Shown here piece by piece: positions 45,388-56,300 of a DNA stretch of 61,896 nt. The stretch's first letter is position 1. The number at the start of each line of letters is the position of its first letter. The stretch covers positions 1-61,896 of the forward strand of contig JAAUUB010000005.1 in assembly GCA_012031215.1 (NCBI GenBank), in the 5' to 3' direction. This DNA comes from Microscillaceae bacterium (GTDB lineage: Bacteria > Bacteroidota > Bacteroidia > Cytophagales > Microscillaceae). The notes under the pieces are model-generated. The model was not told the origin of the DNA and searched no databases. It saw only the letters and a list, made by a program, of their open reading frames with translations. The position numbers were made by a program, and so were the translations under genes.

Positions 45388-47451
45388 ATGAAGTTTATAC
45401 CCTGCTCACTTGTGACTTTATTATTTTGGGCCAATGCCATCGGTTTGTCCTGGGGGCAAAAAACCCTCAACCCCCCCCCACTGGATGAAGGCCCCGTGCG
45501 AGAATGGCTTCAGCAACTGGAAACCGCTCAAGATACGGCTCGTATCCATCTTTTGCTCAACCTGGCCTGGGAATATCGCGAGGTAAGCCCTTTGATAGCC
45601 CAACAATTTACCGAAGAGGCCCAGGGCTTGTCGCAGGCCTTAGAAAACGACCCCAACTGGGCCAGAAGCTGGAACCAACTGGGAGCTTTGCACTTTATTT
45701 TTGCCCAGCAACTCAGCCCAGAAGCGGTTGCGCCCGTTCCCTGTCAGTATTTTCAAGTTTTGGCCTGGCGGCTGGCTTCTCAAAAAGCCCTCCAAAAATC
45801 ACTGGCCAGCTTTCAGCGCAGTGCGGCCATTGCCTATGCTTCTCATCAGCGAGAGGCGCAATCCATTGCCCTCAACAACCTAGGGCGGGTTTATTGGGCC
45901 TTGGGCGATACAATCCGGGCCTGGCGCTACCTGGAGCAGGCCCTGGTCATTGGCTTGCCAATGAAAAACCGCACCAGCCTGGCCCTGATTCTGCGCAACA
46001 TGGGCGACATCTATGCCCATCAACGGGGATATTTCAAGGCCCTCAAACACTACCTGCGGGCCTCTCAGATTTTGGAAGCCAGGCGTGAAGGAACTTTGCT
46101 GGCTGATTTGAGCCTTCGGCTGGCCCAGGTATATGCCCAATTGGGCAATGAAGTCCAGGCCGAAAAACTGACCCTCCAAAGTTGGGAACTGGCCCAAAGA
46201 TTTAAAAATGCTGCCGTCCTTGCCCAAGCCCCCCGCCTGCTGGCCCAGTTTTATCAGCAACGCGCCCAACTGGCCGAGGCTAGCCGCTGGCTAAATCTGG
46301 CCCTGGCCCTCAAAGATTCTATCGAGGCCCAACAATCGGCTCTACGGTGGAAAAAAGAAGACGCTTTGTTTATCCGGCTCAAACGCGAAGAAAGGCTCGA
46401 GCTACTCAAAAATGTCAAAATTATCCGTGAAGACGAACTGCTCATTCGGCGCATTTTGCAATATGGCATTTGGGTCGCTTTTATTTCTCTTGCTGTATTT
46501 GCTTTGTTGCTCTATCGCAGCAAGCGCCGAAGCCAAAAGGCCAATCATCTACTTACCTATCAAAAACAGGAGATTGCGGCCCAGCGCGATGCCATTGTTC
46601 ATAAAAACCAGGAGCTTGTGCAAAAACACAAGGAAATCAGCGAAAAAAATGAAAGAATGGGAGAGTTGCTCGAGGATGTAAAACGCAACAATGTCAGAAT
46701 GACGGAGAGTATTCGCTATGCCGAGCGAATTCAGCGGGCCCTTTTGCCCGTAGAGATACATTTGCGCGAAAACTTTAGCGACCATTTTGTCATTTATAAA
46801 CCTCGAGATGTGGTCTCGGGCGATTTTTACTGGTTTAGCCGGGTGGGAGAAATGCGTTTTCTGGCCGTTGTGGATTGTACTGGGCACGGGGTTCCGGGGG
46901 CTTTGATGTCTATGATTGGCAATACCCTGCTCAATGAGATTGTGAACCACGAAGGCGTGTATGAAACGGATGCCATCCTGAGCAAACTGCACGAAGGCAT
47001 CCGGACCGCTCTCAAGCAACAGGATTCCCGCAATTCGGATGGGATGGACCTGGCCCTTTGCCGCATTATTCCCCAAGAAAACAATGAATTCCAAATACAA
47101 ATCAGCGGGGCCAAGAGCACGGTCTATTTTTTTCACCAGGGCCATTTGGAAACCTTCCGAGGCGACCGCAAATCCATTGGTGGATGGCAAAAAGAAAGTC
47201 ACCGGGAGTTTAGTCGTCAGGAATTTGCTTTGCGTCGCCACGATAAATTGTATTTTGGCACGGATGGCTATCCCGATGCCGCCAACGATAAGCGGCGTAA
47301 ACTAGGCTATCGGGCTTTTGAAAGAATTATTTGCGAAACCATACAGCAACCCATGATAGAACAGGGGGCCGCCCTCTTGGAAGCCCTTTATGTACACCAG
47401 GGGCAAACAGAACAGCGCGACGACATCACGTTGCTTGGCATTCAGTTGTAA
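45388..47451 (+). CDS. SpoIIE-type PP2C phosphatase with TPR sensor domain
   Basis: Encodes 687 aa. Signal peptide (ends near GLSWGQ), then TPR-like helices over residues ~40-340 (ALNNLGRVYWALGD, ILRNMGDIYAHQRGYFKALKHYL), a membrane segment near 352-372 (YGIWVAFISLAVFALLLY), a coiled coil with E/K-rich heptads, and a C-terminal PP2C domain: GDFYWFSRVGEMRFLAVVDCTGHGVPGALMSMIG, DGMDLALCRI, LYFGTDGYPDA, RDDITLLGIQL. The acidic residues bind two metals. The periplasmic TPR part probably senses a signal and the cytoplasmic phosphatase acts on a partner such as a STAS protein. A STAS-like gene lies convergent just downstream. Confidence 0.93.
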   Translation: MKFIPCSLVTLLFWANAIGLSWGQKTLNPPPLDEGPVREWLQQLETAQDTARIHLLLNLAWEYREVSPLIAQQFTEEAQGLSQALENDPNWARSWNQLGALHFIFAQQLSPEAVAPVPCQYFQVLAWRLASQKALQKSLASFQRSAAIAYASHQREAQSIALNNLGRVYWALGDTIRAWRYLEQALVIGLPMKNRTSLALILRNMGDIYAHQRGYFKALKHYLRASQILEARREGTLLADLSLRLAQVYAQLGNEVQAEKLTLQSWELAQRFKNAAVLAQAPRLLAQFYQQRAQLAEASRWLNLALALKDSIEAQQSALRWKKEDALFIRLKREERLELLKNVKIIREDELLIRRILQYGIWVAFISLAVFALLLYRSKRRSQKANHLLTYQKQEIAAQRDAIVHKNQELVQKHKEISEKNERMGELLEDVKRNNVRMTESIRYAERIQRALLPVEIHLRENFSDHFVIYKPRDVVSGDFYWFSRVGEMRFLAVVDCTGHGVPGALMSMIGNTLLNEIVNHEGVYETDAILSKLHEGIRTALKQQDSRNSDGMDLALCRIIPQENNEFQIQISGAKSTVYFFHQGHLETFRGDRKSIGGWQKESHREFSRQEFALRRHDKLYFGTDGYPDAANDKRRKLGYRAFERIICETIQQPMIEQGAALLEALYVHQGQTEQRDDITLLGIQL

Positions 47452-47462
47452 ACCAGGAGGGG

Positions 47463-47885
47463 CTAGGCTTGTAAAATCCACTGCAAGGCCGAGGATTCGT
47501 CAAAAAAATTGCGGATTTCAACGTATTGGGTGTTGAGATTGCGGTCGTTCAGGAGTTGCTCAGAGGTGCGCTTGGCCGACATCTCGGCAAAAAAGGCCTT
47601 CGAAAGCACATTGGCACAACAAAACCGGCCCATTTTCTTAAACTTCTGCATCACCATCGGAAAGTATTCCTTCAAAATCCATTGCTCACACTCCGGATGC
47701 AGAGAGCGGACTTCGGTTTGCACCACCAGCCAGCGCATGGCCCCATAATCATAGGCAATATCCGCCGCCTTGAGGTATAGCTCCTTAAAAAGGGGGGTAA
47801 TTACTACCCCACTCATCTCCAGTCGCAGAAGGGCTTGCTGGGTGTCCAGATGAACTTTTACATTTTCTTTTTGAAAACTTTGCAT
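47463..47885 (-). CDS. STAS/SEC14-like small protein
   Basis: Encodes 140 aa. A strand-helix pattern (VKVHLDTQQALLRLEMSGVV; MRWLVVQTEVRSLHPECEQWILKEYFP; RFCCANVLSKAFF; TQYVEIRNFFDESSALQWI) matches the STAS/SpoIIAA-like fold common in Cytophaga-type bacteria. Such proteins often act as phosphorylation-controlled binding partners, but I see no clear phosphorylatable serine motif. It ends 12 bases from the stop of the SpoIIE-type phosphatase on the opposite strand; a functional link is inferred from proximity only. Confidence 0.65.
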   Translation of the reverse strand: MQSFQKENVKVHLDTQQALLRLEMSGVVITPLFKELYLKAADIAYDYGAMRWLVVQTEVRSLHPECEQWILKEYFPMVMQKFKKMGRFCCANVLSKAFFAEMSAKRTSEQLLNDRNLNTQYVEIRNFFDESSALQWILQA

Positions 47886-48001
47886 AAAATTCCCTTTATA
47901 TTTTGGTTACGAATTTACCAAAATTTGGCCAACTATCCAATTCACAATGGGAATTATTAAATTTTAGCCTATTTTCGTTGTGATTATCAAACCTAGATTT
48001 C

Positions 48002-48601
48002 ATGCGCCAAATTATTTTTTGGGTAGTTCTGCTCATCTTGCTTTATTTCTTGTATTGGATAAATTCGGCTCATGGGCCCCAAAACGACCTGGCCCGCCTG
48101 CAAGAAAACTACGCTGAGGAAGTTGAGCAAATATGCCGGGAAATGCAATTGCCTGCCCCTTATTTCAAGGCCCTGATAATCCTGGAATCCTCGGCCCGAA
48201 AACCTGCCCCCTCGCGCTTTGAGCCGCACGTTTTTGCCCGCCTGCTGGAAGTGCAAAAGGAAGCCGCCCCCGCTATGGCCGTTTTACCTCAGCGCAGTTG
48301 CGCCTCCTCTCTCAGGACGAACTCAGAGCCCTGGCCACTTCCTGGGGGCCTTTGCAAGTAATGGGTTATCATTGTATCCCGATGGGGCTGGCCATTTCCC
48401 AGCTTCAAGGCAATCGTGGGCTTTGGTACGCCATCCAATGGGCCGACAAAAGCTATGGGAAATGGGCTACGCCGGGGGGACTTTGAAAATGCCTTCCATA
48501 TCCACAACACAGGCCAACCTCTACCCCAGAACGGACGGCCTCGTACCCACGACCCGCACTACATCCAAAAGGGCTTGGATTGGATCGAAAAATTAAAATA
48601 A
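48002..48601 (+). CDS. N-acetylmuramidase-like (lysozyme-like) exported protein, frameshifted twice in this sequence
   Basis: About 199 aa after adding a C to C5 at 48267-48271 (restores APRYGRFTSAQLRLLSQDEL) and removing a G from G6 at 48474-48479 (restores KWATPGDFENAFHIHNTGQP). An N-terminal membrane anchor (FWVVLLILLYFLYWI) is followed by ALIILESSARKP with the probable catalytic Glu, SRFEPHVFARLLE, and SWGPLQVMGYHCIPMG, a pattern of the muramidase domain (DUF3380-like) found in phage endolysins. It likely cuts peptidoglycan glycan strands in the periplasm. The assignment rests on these motifs and is moderately secure. Confidence 0.75.
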
Positions 48602-49021
48602 ATTTCTCAGAAACGCAGCCAGGCTTTTCCCTTATCTCTAATGTATTCGGGTGCTTCAGAATATTGTAAGTGCGGAGCCCAAGCCGCTCACAAGCAACTC
48701 AAACTAAAAATATCATTTTCACCTTTGCTTTCAATAGAGCCACCACTCTCTAAAATACTTTTAAAAATTTCATTTGTTCCGGCAAAAAAATGCGCCGCCC
48801 CACAAGTCCGTTCTTGAATTTGGCCATTCATCTGTGGGCAAACCCAAGCACCTGCAAACAACAAGTGCCAAAAACCACCCGTGAAGCTTGGCAAAAATCG
48901 ATTGATGCCCCTCTCGCGGGCCTTAATTACACCTGTTTGGAATATTTGATTAAAAAGCCCCCGCAGATGGCCCGCCCCCTCATTTGCCGGAGTTGCTTTT
49001 GGACATACGCCAAACTTCGCC
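48602..49021. other. Intergenic, no secure gene
   Basis: About 420 bases. A minus-strand frame at 48688-48894 (68 codons) has a protein-like second half (FAGTNEIFKSILESGGSIES) but a poor start, so it could be a small gene or remnant. A plus-strand frame at 48790-49038 has no features. Confidence 0.35.
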
Positions 49022-49029
49022 TAATTTTG
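49022..49029 (+). promoter_or_regulatory. -7 element just before pabA, implying a leaderless mRNA
   Basis: TAATTTTG is a perfect TAnnTTTG match only 5 bases before the ATG at 49035. If used, transcription would start at or next to the A of the ATG. It could be a chance match, with the true promoter further upstream. Confidence 0.3.
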
Positions 49030-49034
49030 ACAAG

Positions 49035-49634
49035 ATGAAAGCAGGTCATTTGCAAGCTCAAGACAAGTCCCAGATACTGGTCATTGATAATTATGATTCC
49101 TTTGTGTATAACCTGGTGCATTATCTGCGCGATTTGGGGCAGCACCCGGTGGTGCGCCGAAATGATAAAATAGCCCTGGAAGAAGTAGCGGCTTTTGACA
49201 GAATCTTGCTCTCCCCTGGCCCCGGCTTGCCACAGGAAGCGGGCATAATGCCCGCCTTGCTTCAGCAATATGCTTCAAGTAAAAGTATTTTGGGCGTTTG
49301 CCTGGGGCATCAGGCCATTGGCGAAGCCTTTGGAGGCACCCTGGTCAATCTGCCCCAGGTATTGCACGGGCTGGCTTCGCAAACCACTGTACTGGACCAG
49401 GAGGACGTGTTTTTCCGGGGCTTACCACTTTCTTTTAAAGTGGCCCATTATCATTCCTGGGTGGTAGAAGAAGCCTCTATCCAGGGTCGGCTCATCGTAA
49501 CGGCCCGCGATGAAAATGGACTTGTCATGGCCCTTAGGCATCCGCAATACCGGGTGTGGGGGGTACAATTTCATCCTGAATCGGTATTGACCGAACACGG
49601 AAAGCAAATGCTCCAAAACTGGCTGGCTTCTTAA
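49035..49634 (+). CDS. pabA: Glutamine amidotransferase of aminodeoxychorismate/anthranilate synthase
   Basis: Encodes 199 aa from MKAGHLQAQDKSQ. Class I amidotransferase signatures: ILVIDNYDSFVYNLVHYL at the start, LLSPGPGLPQEAG, GVCLGHQAIGEAFGG with the nucleophile Cys, and VWGVQFHPESVLTEHG with the catalytic His and Glu. It supplies ammonia from glutamine to a chorismate-using partner (PabB for folate, TrpE for tryptophan); the partner is not in the window, so PabA and TrpG cannot be separated. mltG follows after 15 bases. Confidence 0.93.
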   Translation: MKAGHLQAQDKSQILVIDNYDSFVYNLVHYLRDLGQHPVVRRNDKIALEEVAAFDRILLSPGPGLPQEAGIMPALLQQYASSKSILGVCLGHQAIGEAFGGTLVNLPQVLHGLASQTTVLDQEDVFFRGLPLSFKVAHYHSWVVEEASIQGRLIVTARDENGLVMALRHPQYRVWGVQFHPESVLTEHGKQMLQNWLAS

Positions 49635-49649
49635 TTTTTTTCTAAAAGT

Positions 49650-50688
49650 ATGAAACTCACTCGCCGCGAAGTATTTTTTGGCTCTATTTTGCTGGTTTCA
49701 TTCCTGCTAAGTTTTTCTTTATTTTATGTTTATCAAATCTTCCGCTCGCCTAACTTTCAGGTGGGCAAAAAAGAAGCCTCGCTCATCATTCCAGAGGGCA
49801 CCGATTTTTCGGGCCTGATGCAAATCCTGGACCGGGAAAACCTTATTCAGGATAAAATTTCTTTTGCCTTCCTGTCCAAGCTTTTTCGGTATCAGCAAAA
49901 TGTGAAGCCCGGCCGCTACCAGATAAAACCCAATATGAACAACTGGGAAGTGCTCAGGATGCTTCGGGCCGGCATGCAAAGCCCGGTAAAGCTCACCTTC
50001 AACAACCTTCGCACAAAATCAGATTTTGCCCGGCGCATAGCGCGCCAACTGAGCCTGGAGGCTTCCGCCCTGGAAGCCTGGCTGAAAGACACCCTCCTAG
50101 TCAAGAAAATGGGTTTTGACACCAGCAACATCCTGGTGATGTTTATTCCCAATACCTACGAGTTGTATTGGAATACCCCCTCTGCCCAAGTTTACACGGC
50201 GAATGCACCAGGAATATCAAAAATTTTGGAACGCCCGCCGCCGGGCGCAAGCCCAAAAATTGGGCCTGACACCGATTGAAGTTGCTATCCTGGCTTCTAT
50301 TGTGCAGGCCGAAACCAATCAGCATTCAGAAAAACCACGCATTGCCGGGGTCTATCTCAATCGCCTGCGCCGCAATATCAAATTGGAAGCCGACCCAACG
50401 GTCATTTTTGCCCTGGGCGATTTTAGCCTGAAAAGGGTTCTAAAACGGCATCTGGAAACGCCTTCGCCGTATAATACTTATCTCAATACGGGCCTGCCGC
50501 CTGGCCCCATCAACCTGCCCACGCCAGCCTCCATAGAGGCCGTGCTTCAAGCCGAAAGCCATGACTACCTGTTTTTTTGTGCGAAGGAAGATTTCTCGGG
50601 TTATCATACATTTGCCAAGACCTACGCGGAACACCAACGCAATGCCCGTCTTTTTCAAAAAGCCCTGGATATGAGGGGAATAAAATAA
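49650..50688 (+). CDS. mltG: Endolytic murein transglycosylase MltG, frameshifted in this sequence
   Basis: About 346 aa after removing one C from C5 at 50176-50180 (restores YWNTPLPKFTRRMHQEYQKF). N-terminal membrane anchor (FGSILLVSFLLSFSLFYVY), LysM-like region with LIIPEGTDFSGLMQIL, and the YceG catalytic domain with ASIVQAETN, whose Glu is catalytic, then IAGVYLNRLRRNIKLEADPTV and PSPYNTYLNTGLPPGPI. MltG cuts nascent glycan strands and sets their length. Located next to pabA, as in many genomes (there usually pabC-mltG-tmk), although here only the amidotransferase is adjacent. Confidence 0.95.
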
Positions 50689-50839
50689 TTTCCTGTCTTC
50701 GGTTTGCTCTCTTTTTGGGGTAAAAATTACGTCTGTGCTACTCTTCCAGGTTTCGAGGGTGTTCTGGCCCGCTTTTTTCGGTTGTTTTGATGTGAGTTCC
50801 GTAAAAGTTATCAAATCAAAATTGGTCTAATTAATTTGT

Positions 50840-51379
50840 ATGAAAGCGCTCTATTGCATCAGTATCTTATTGGTCAGTATGATGACCACCACCACAGGAA
50901 AGTATCAAACACAAACCGGAGATGTAGGATTGATTTTTGACCTAACCTTAGGCGAAATGAAAGCCAGCACCGATAAAGCTACCTCTACACTCGACTTTTC
51001 GGCCGAAGAAGTACATTTCAGCATGGAAGTCAATTCCTTTCGCTTTGAGAACCCCTTGCTTGAGAAGCAGTTTAAGGAGGTGTATATGGAATCTGATAAA
51101 TATCCCAAAACTACTTTTATAGGTAAGTTCAAGCAAGTGATTGATTTCAATAGCCCCAAAGCCCAGGCCGTGGAAGTCAATGGCACATTGCAAATGCATG
51201 GCATTTCTAAATCGCGTACCATTCCGGCGGTCATCACGGTTAAAGAAGGCAAGCTACACGTACGCTCGGAGTTTTTGGTCAAGGCTTCTGACCACGGCAT
51301 CAACATTCCAAGCGTTTTTTTCACAAGTGGCAAAGATGAAATCAAGGTGGTATTGGACGCAGATTATGTGAAAATGTAA
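50840..51379 (+). CDS. YceI family exported protein
   Basis: Encodes 179 aa. Signal-like start (YCISILLVSMMTTTTG), then the YceI lipocalin-like barrel: VGLIFDLTLGEMKAST, VHFSMEVNSFRFENPLLEKQFKE, YMESDKYPKTTFIGKF, VNGTLQMHGISKSRTIP, FLVKASDHGINIP. The family binds isoprenoid lipids in the periplasm; physiological role unclear. A bidirectional terminator follows at 51511. Confidence 0.92.
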   Translation: MKALYCISILLVSMMTTTTGKYQTQTGDVGLIFDLTLGEMKASTDKATSTLDFSAEEVHFSMEVNSFRFENPLLEKQFKEVYMESDKYPKTTFIGKFKQVIDFNSPKAQAVEVNGTLQMHGISKSRTIPAVITVKEGKLHVRSEFLVKASDHGINIPSVFFTSGKDEIKVVLDADYVKM

Positions 51380-51491
51380 TACTCCCGGAAGTCTTCCCGG
51401 TGTTTTTGAAAATAATAACTTTACTATCTTCTCCTTTTTACTTGCTAAACTATCACAAAAGGGAAAACCAGAGGGTTTTCTACTTTTTCAT

Positions 51492-53279
51492 TTAAGGGGG
51501 TTCTTTAAAAAAAAAGCCTTCGTTTGGCACGAAGGCTTTTTGATTATCAAGTAATTGCAAATACTTATTTTTGATGATGCGCATTTCTACACGTCGGTTG
51601 AGCGAGCGCCCTTCTTCAGTGTTGTTGTTGGCAATTGGTTTTTCCTCTCCGAAAGAAGAAGTGTTGATTTGCGAAGCGGGTATGCCCTTAGAAACTAGAT
51701 AGGCTTTGACTGCATCGGCACGTTCCTGTCCCAGGCGGAGGTTGGCATCAGCATCGCCTACATCATCGGTATGGCCCACCAGTTCCAGCAGGTCGTTGGG
51801 ATGAACTTTCATGACCTCTACCACCAGGTCCAGGTTAGAGTAGGAAGTGGCCTCTATGATGGCCGTGCCACTCTGGAAGTGTACATATTTGGCCGATTCC
51901 AGGATTTTCAACTCCGTCGGGGTGAGTTGCACTTCGCTGGCCGGGCAGCCTTGTTTGGCCGCTACGCCAGGCACATCAGGGCAAAGGTCGTCTTTGTCGG
52001 GCACTCCGTCATTGTCTTTATCCGGGCAGCCATTGCTTAGCCTTGGCCCAGCGGCATCCGGGCAGGCATCATCTTTGTCAGCAATGCCGTCGCCGTCAGA
52101 GTCGGGGCAGCCGCTGAGGTTTTGGGGGCCACTTTCGTTGGGGCAATTGTCAAATTTATCCGGAATACCATCGCCGTCGGAGTCAGGACAACCCAGCAAA
52201 GCTTTGGGTCCAGGTGTGTCAGGGCAGGCATCGTTTTCGTCGGCCACGCCGTCGCCGTCCCGGTCTTCGCTGGGGCGGGCTTCGGGCCTGCCTTTGCGCA
52301 GTTTGAGAGCTGCGGTCAGTTCAAAGACCCCATTTTGCTGTATGGAAGATATGTCATTCGAGGTAGGCACGTCATAGCTGACAGCCAACATATAATTGGG
52401 CTGATTAAACTCCAGCAAAAGCACCAGTGCGTCATTGGTATCATACCAGGTGCCTAGCCCAAGTGAGCCTTCGCGCACAAAGCCCTCGCTGGCGCCGATA
52501 AAGTGGTAGCGAAACCAAGAACCCAGATTAAGCTGGTTGTTGCCCGCAAAATTCAGGAATCGAGCACTGGGGAGGATAGAAAAGCGGTCGGTTTGCAATA
52601 CCCGCACCGCCCCCTGTGGCCACAAAAGAGGCAGGCAGATTAGCCCCCATTCCCTCGACAAAGGCCACATCCGGCTCAGTGAAGTTGAGGTAAGAAATGC
52701 CCAAAAATGCCTTTTGGCGGCCCATTTCATCGTCCATTCCCCAGAAGGCGCCCCCACCCAGGGACAAATAGCCTTTGGTTTGGCCATCAATCATTTCGCC
52801 CGAGCCCGCCGCCGGATTGAAAAGCCGCTGATAAATTGCGCGCCTGTGCTTTGGCCATCCAAATCTACCCGCTTTTGAAAATAGCCGCCCTGAAGCCCGA
52901 TATTGAGATAAGAACCTCCCAGCGAAAACTTGTGGGCATAGCCCGCCAAAAAGCCATTGGTTTTCAAAAAACCAACCGCATTGTCGCTGATAATGGTAAG
53001 GCCCACTGAGCCAATATGGCGATTGGCCGATTTATTCAAAAAGGGATACAAGACCGAAAACATGGGCGTATCAAAGCTTTCACCCGCTTCCACCTGTTTG
53101 CGGCGGTAGTTGAACGTCAACTGAATGTCCTGACCCGAAGCAAACATACCTGGGTTGGTCAAAAAGGGCGTATAATGGTATTGAGAAAAAGTGGGATTGC
53201 TGAGGTCTTGCGCCGGAGCCATATTGGCCCAGAAACCCAGGAGCAGGGCCACACCCAGAAATCGTAGTATTGTTTTCAT
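51492..53279 (-). CDS. PorP/SprF-type outer-membrane protein fused to TSP3 repeats and an OmpA domain; frameshifted in this sequence
   Basis: Three frames join to about 570 aa. Part 1 (53279-52791): signal peptide then PorP/SprF start (LSNPTFSQYHYTPFLTNPGMF). One base added to A4 at 52820-52823 gives SGFFNPAAGSGEM; one base removed from C5 at 52610-52614 gives GAVRVLQTDRF. After the barrel come four thrombospondin type 3 calcium-binding repeats (DRDGDGVADENDACPD and similar) and an OmpA peptidoglycan-binding domain (ELVGHTDDVGDADANLRLGQERAD). One more base in T5 at 51568-51572 would end the protein at MRIIKK with the stop at 51565-51567; as read it runs into the terminator. SprF-like partners help T9SS export of large adhesins such as the one upstream. 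Confidence 0.88.
51511..51541. terminator. Bidirectional intrinsic terminator
   Basis: A 12-bp stem (AAAAAGCCTTCG at 51511-51522 with CGAAGGCTTTTT at 51530-51541), 7-base loop. Lies between convergent YceI and PorP-OmpA genes. The OmpA frame as read runs through it, a sign that its true stop is earlier. Confidence 0.9.
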
Positions 53280-53308
53280 TTTTTATGCATTTTAGAATGG
53301 TAAGGAAA

Positions 53309-53332
53309 AGAAGCCGGAAAGGCCCGGCTTCT
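53309..53332 (-). terminator. Intrinsic terminator after the giant adhesin (leftward)
   Basis: AGAAGCCGG (53309-53317) pairs with CCGGCTTCT (53324-53332), 6-base loop. On the minus strand it is followed by TTTTCCTTACC. It lies between the adhesin stop (53349) and the PorP-OmpA ATG (53279), so the latter may depend on read-through or its own promoter. Confidence 0.7.
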
Positions 53333-53348
53333 GTTTTAGATGTTTGGG

Positions 53349-56300
53349 TTAGCGCAAGAGACGAATCACCCCGGTGTTTTTGCCATTGTATTCCACTGGC
53401 GTACCATCGTTAAAAGTACCTTCCAGGAACCATACATACGCACCGGATGGCTGTTCTTTGCCTTCATTGGTGCCATCCCAGCCCGTTTGCGTGGCCGCAT
53501 TGACATCCGAAGTTTCAAAGACCAGGTTGTTGTTCCGGTCAAAGATTTTGAGGCTCAGCCGCGCAATGCTTTGTCCACCCAGGAAGAGCCGGAAGTTTTC
53601 ATTCTGGCCATCGCCATTGGGCGAAAACAAAGTGGGTATAAACAAGGTGGTTACCGGGTTTACATCAAAGATGATGGAATAGGCAAAAATGCTGAACTCC
53701 CTTCCATCATTAAGGCGGAAGTCAAAGCTGGCATACGCATCGCCTGCGGCCCCTGTGGCCGGAGTAAAGACCAGGTTAGGAATACTGGCCGTCGGGATTT
53801 CAAGCCCTATGCTGACAGGCGCTCCATTGAAAGTAAGCGTAGCTCCGGCAGGCAGGTTCAGGGCTTCAATCCGAATAGTGGTCAATACGTCCACCGGGTC
53901 CACATCCGGGTCCTGGAATTCAAAATCGCCCGCCGTGTGCGCATAACTGCTGTTCTGACCAATACGAATTACTTTGTCAGAGCCAATGGGCGGCGTATTG
54001 GGGCGAATAATGGTTTGCACCCCTCCACTGACAAAAGTACCCGTAACACTGGCCAGGCTGAAGGCTACATCATCCAGGGTAGGCGTAACAATGAAAATGG
54101 TATTGCCATCTGTACCATTGGGCGCAATATCTACCGAGAGGAAAAAGTAGCTTGTTTCGTCTTCTTCCAGCAAGACATCAATACAACTGAAAGCAATCAC
54201 CCCGCCCGAAGGTAAAATGTTGCGGGTGGCGATTACTTGAGCATCGGCCACATTTTCCGTACTGCTTTTCCATAGTTTCACACTACCGGGCACAATGTCA
54301 TCTGCATCGTAGGTCCCTCCCGTGCGGAGGATGAGGTCTTTCAGAAGTGTATTGACATTGGTAACGGCCATATCCAGGCGATAAATCACGTGGTTGCTGG
54401 TGCCTTGTAAAACTTCGGCATCGGCCACCGCCGGCGTTTGAATCGCCACGTTTGCCGAGGGGAGCGGCGTACCATCAATCACGATGTTATCCACCGCAAA
54501 ACCATCGGCCCAGAAGCCATTGTCGCGATAGAGGAAGGATACCAACACATTAGGCTCTCCAGCAAAGGCATCTAAAACGGCTTCGCGGGCCAGGAAAGAA
54601 CCGGAGGGAGTAAGTTGGAGCACTGTCTGCCAGTTAGCCCCCCCATCTATACTTGCCTGGACAAAAGCCGTTCCGCCAAAAGCCCCGTTAAAGAAGCCGG
54701 AGAAGGTCATCGTTACATCGCTATACGACGAGAAATTAAAGGGCGACATAATCAGGCGGTCGGCACTGGCATTGTTGGCTGGGCCGGGGGCATCGTCATT
54801 CATTGCCACCAGATTGCCCGTTCCTCCGGGAATATTCCAGAAAAAACTGCTCAAAGAACCCGAAGTACCAAAACGCCAGCCTACCCCCGTAGTAATCACC
54901 TGCCAACCATTTGGAATGGCCGTTTCGGTCTCAAAATTTTGGCTAAAAGGTAAAGCCGCCGCCAGGGTGGGAGATACACTCACACCGGTCAGTACGTTGT
55001 CGGCCAGGTTGGCATCATCGGCCAGCGTAACTTCTACATTAAATACAAAAGGCCCGCCGCTACTAATGTCGATAGTGGTGGTAAAGGTGTAGTTAAAGGT
55101 GGTAAAAGGTGGAATCACCGCCCCAACCACTTCGGTTACGGTTGTTCCATTCAGGGTATAGCTCACCTCAAAGTTAGAAATCGGCTGTGTGCCCCGGTTT
55201 TCAATAGCTATCGTGAGCGGCGCAAAGTTTTGCGAACAAGCCGAAAGTGAAATATCGCCCAACCGGGCATCAAAAGGCGGAATAAGCTGCACATTGACAT
55301 TGTCAATCGCCAAACCAAGAGCAAAGCCATTGTTGTCAGAGTACAAAAAGCTGAGCAAGGCGCAAGACTCTTCGCGATAATCAAACAGGCTCACTTCATA
55401 GTTTTGCCATTGCCCTTCCAGCCCGGCAATTTCCTGCACGGTAGTCCAGCTATTCCCCCCGTCGGTACTGATTTGCAGAAAAGCCCTTTCGCCAAATTCA
55501 CGCTGAAAATAAGCATCAAAGGTGATGCGGGTGCCATCGGTGATGGCAAAGTCCAGCGGGGGCAGAATCAGTCGGTCAGCAATTTTATTCCAGTTGTCAA
55601 TCTCAACGGTGGCCATGAACTGCGTGCCCGAAGGAGGCGCCGGGATTTCGTAAAAATTGGGAATACTGAAATCAGCGACTGTTCCCTGGGACCAGCTTCC
55701 GTCACTTGGTGTTTCAAAACGCTTGCGCCAGTTGCCTGCCAATGGGTCCGCGCCTTCAAAATTATCAACCAAGGGCACATTTGCGGGCAAGAGATTAAGC
55801 ACCGTGGCGGGCCCGAAGCTGTCGTTGGAAGGATTGCCATCGCTGGCCAGCCCTGTAAAAGCCTGTACGTTATTGGTGGCCGCCGAAAAATCTGCCTGGG
55901 TGGCAAAAGTAAAGCTGGCGGTACCAAAAGGCGGTATGGTTCCGGTAAAGTTTTCCGTGACGGGTGTCCCACCATTCACGGTATAGGTAACCGGGAAGTT
56001 GGTGATGGCCTCAAAGCCATAGTTTCGGACTTGTACCCGCACCGATTCCTGCCCCAGGCAATAGCCTTGTTCCTGTGGGCGAGTGATGGCGGCTACCCCG
56101 GCATCCTGGGCAAATACCTGGCGGAGGTTCACATTGTCCACCGCAAAACCAAATGCCCACTGGCCCAGGTCTTCATACACAAAAGACACAATGATACATG
56201 ATTCGCCGATAAACTGCGAAATATCCAAACTGTAAGACTGCCATACATCATCGCCGGTGAGGGTAAGCACCCGGGTCCAGGTAGTTCCATTAGTGCTTAT

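Noticed and set aside
53374-53682. Many plus-strand open frames opposite the giant adhesin
   Set aside because: They are antisense shadows caused by the low stop frequency opposite a Gly/Thr/Asn-rich repeat protein; no signatures or starts.
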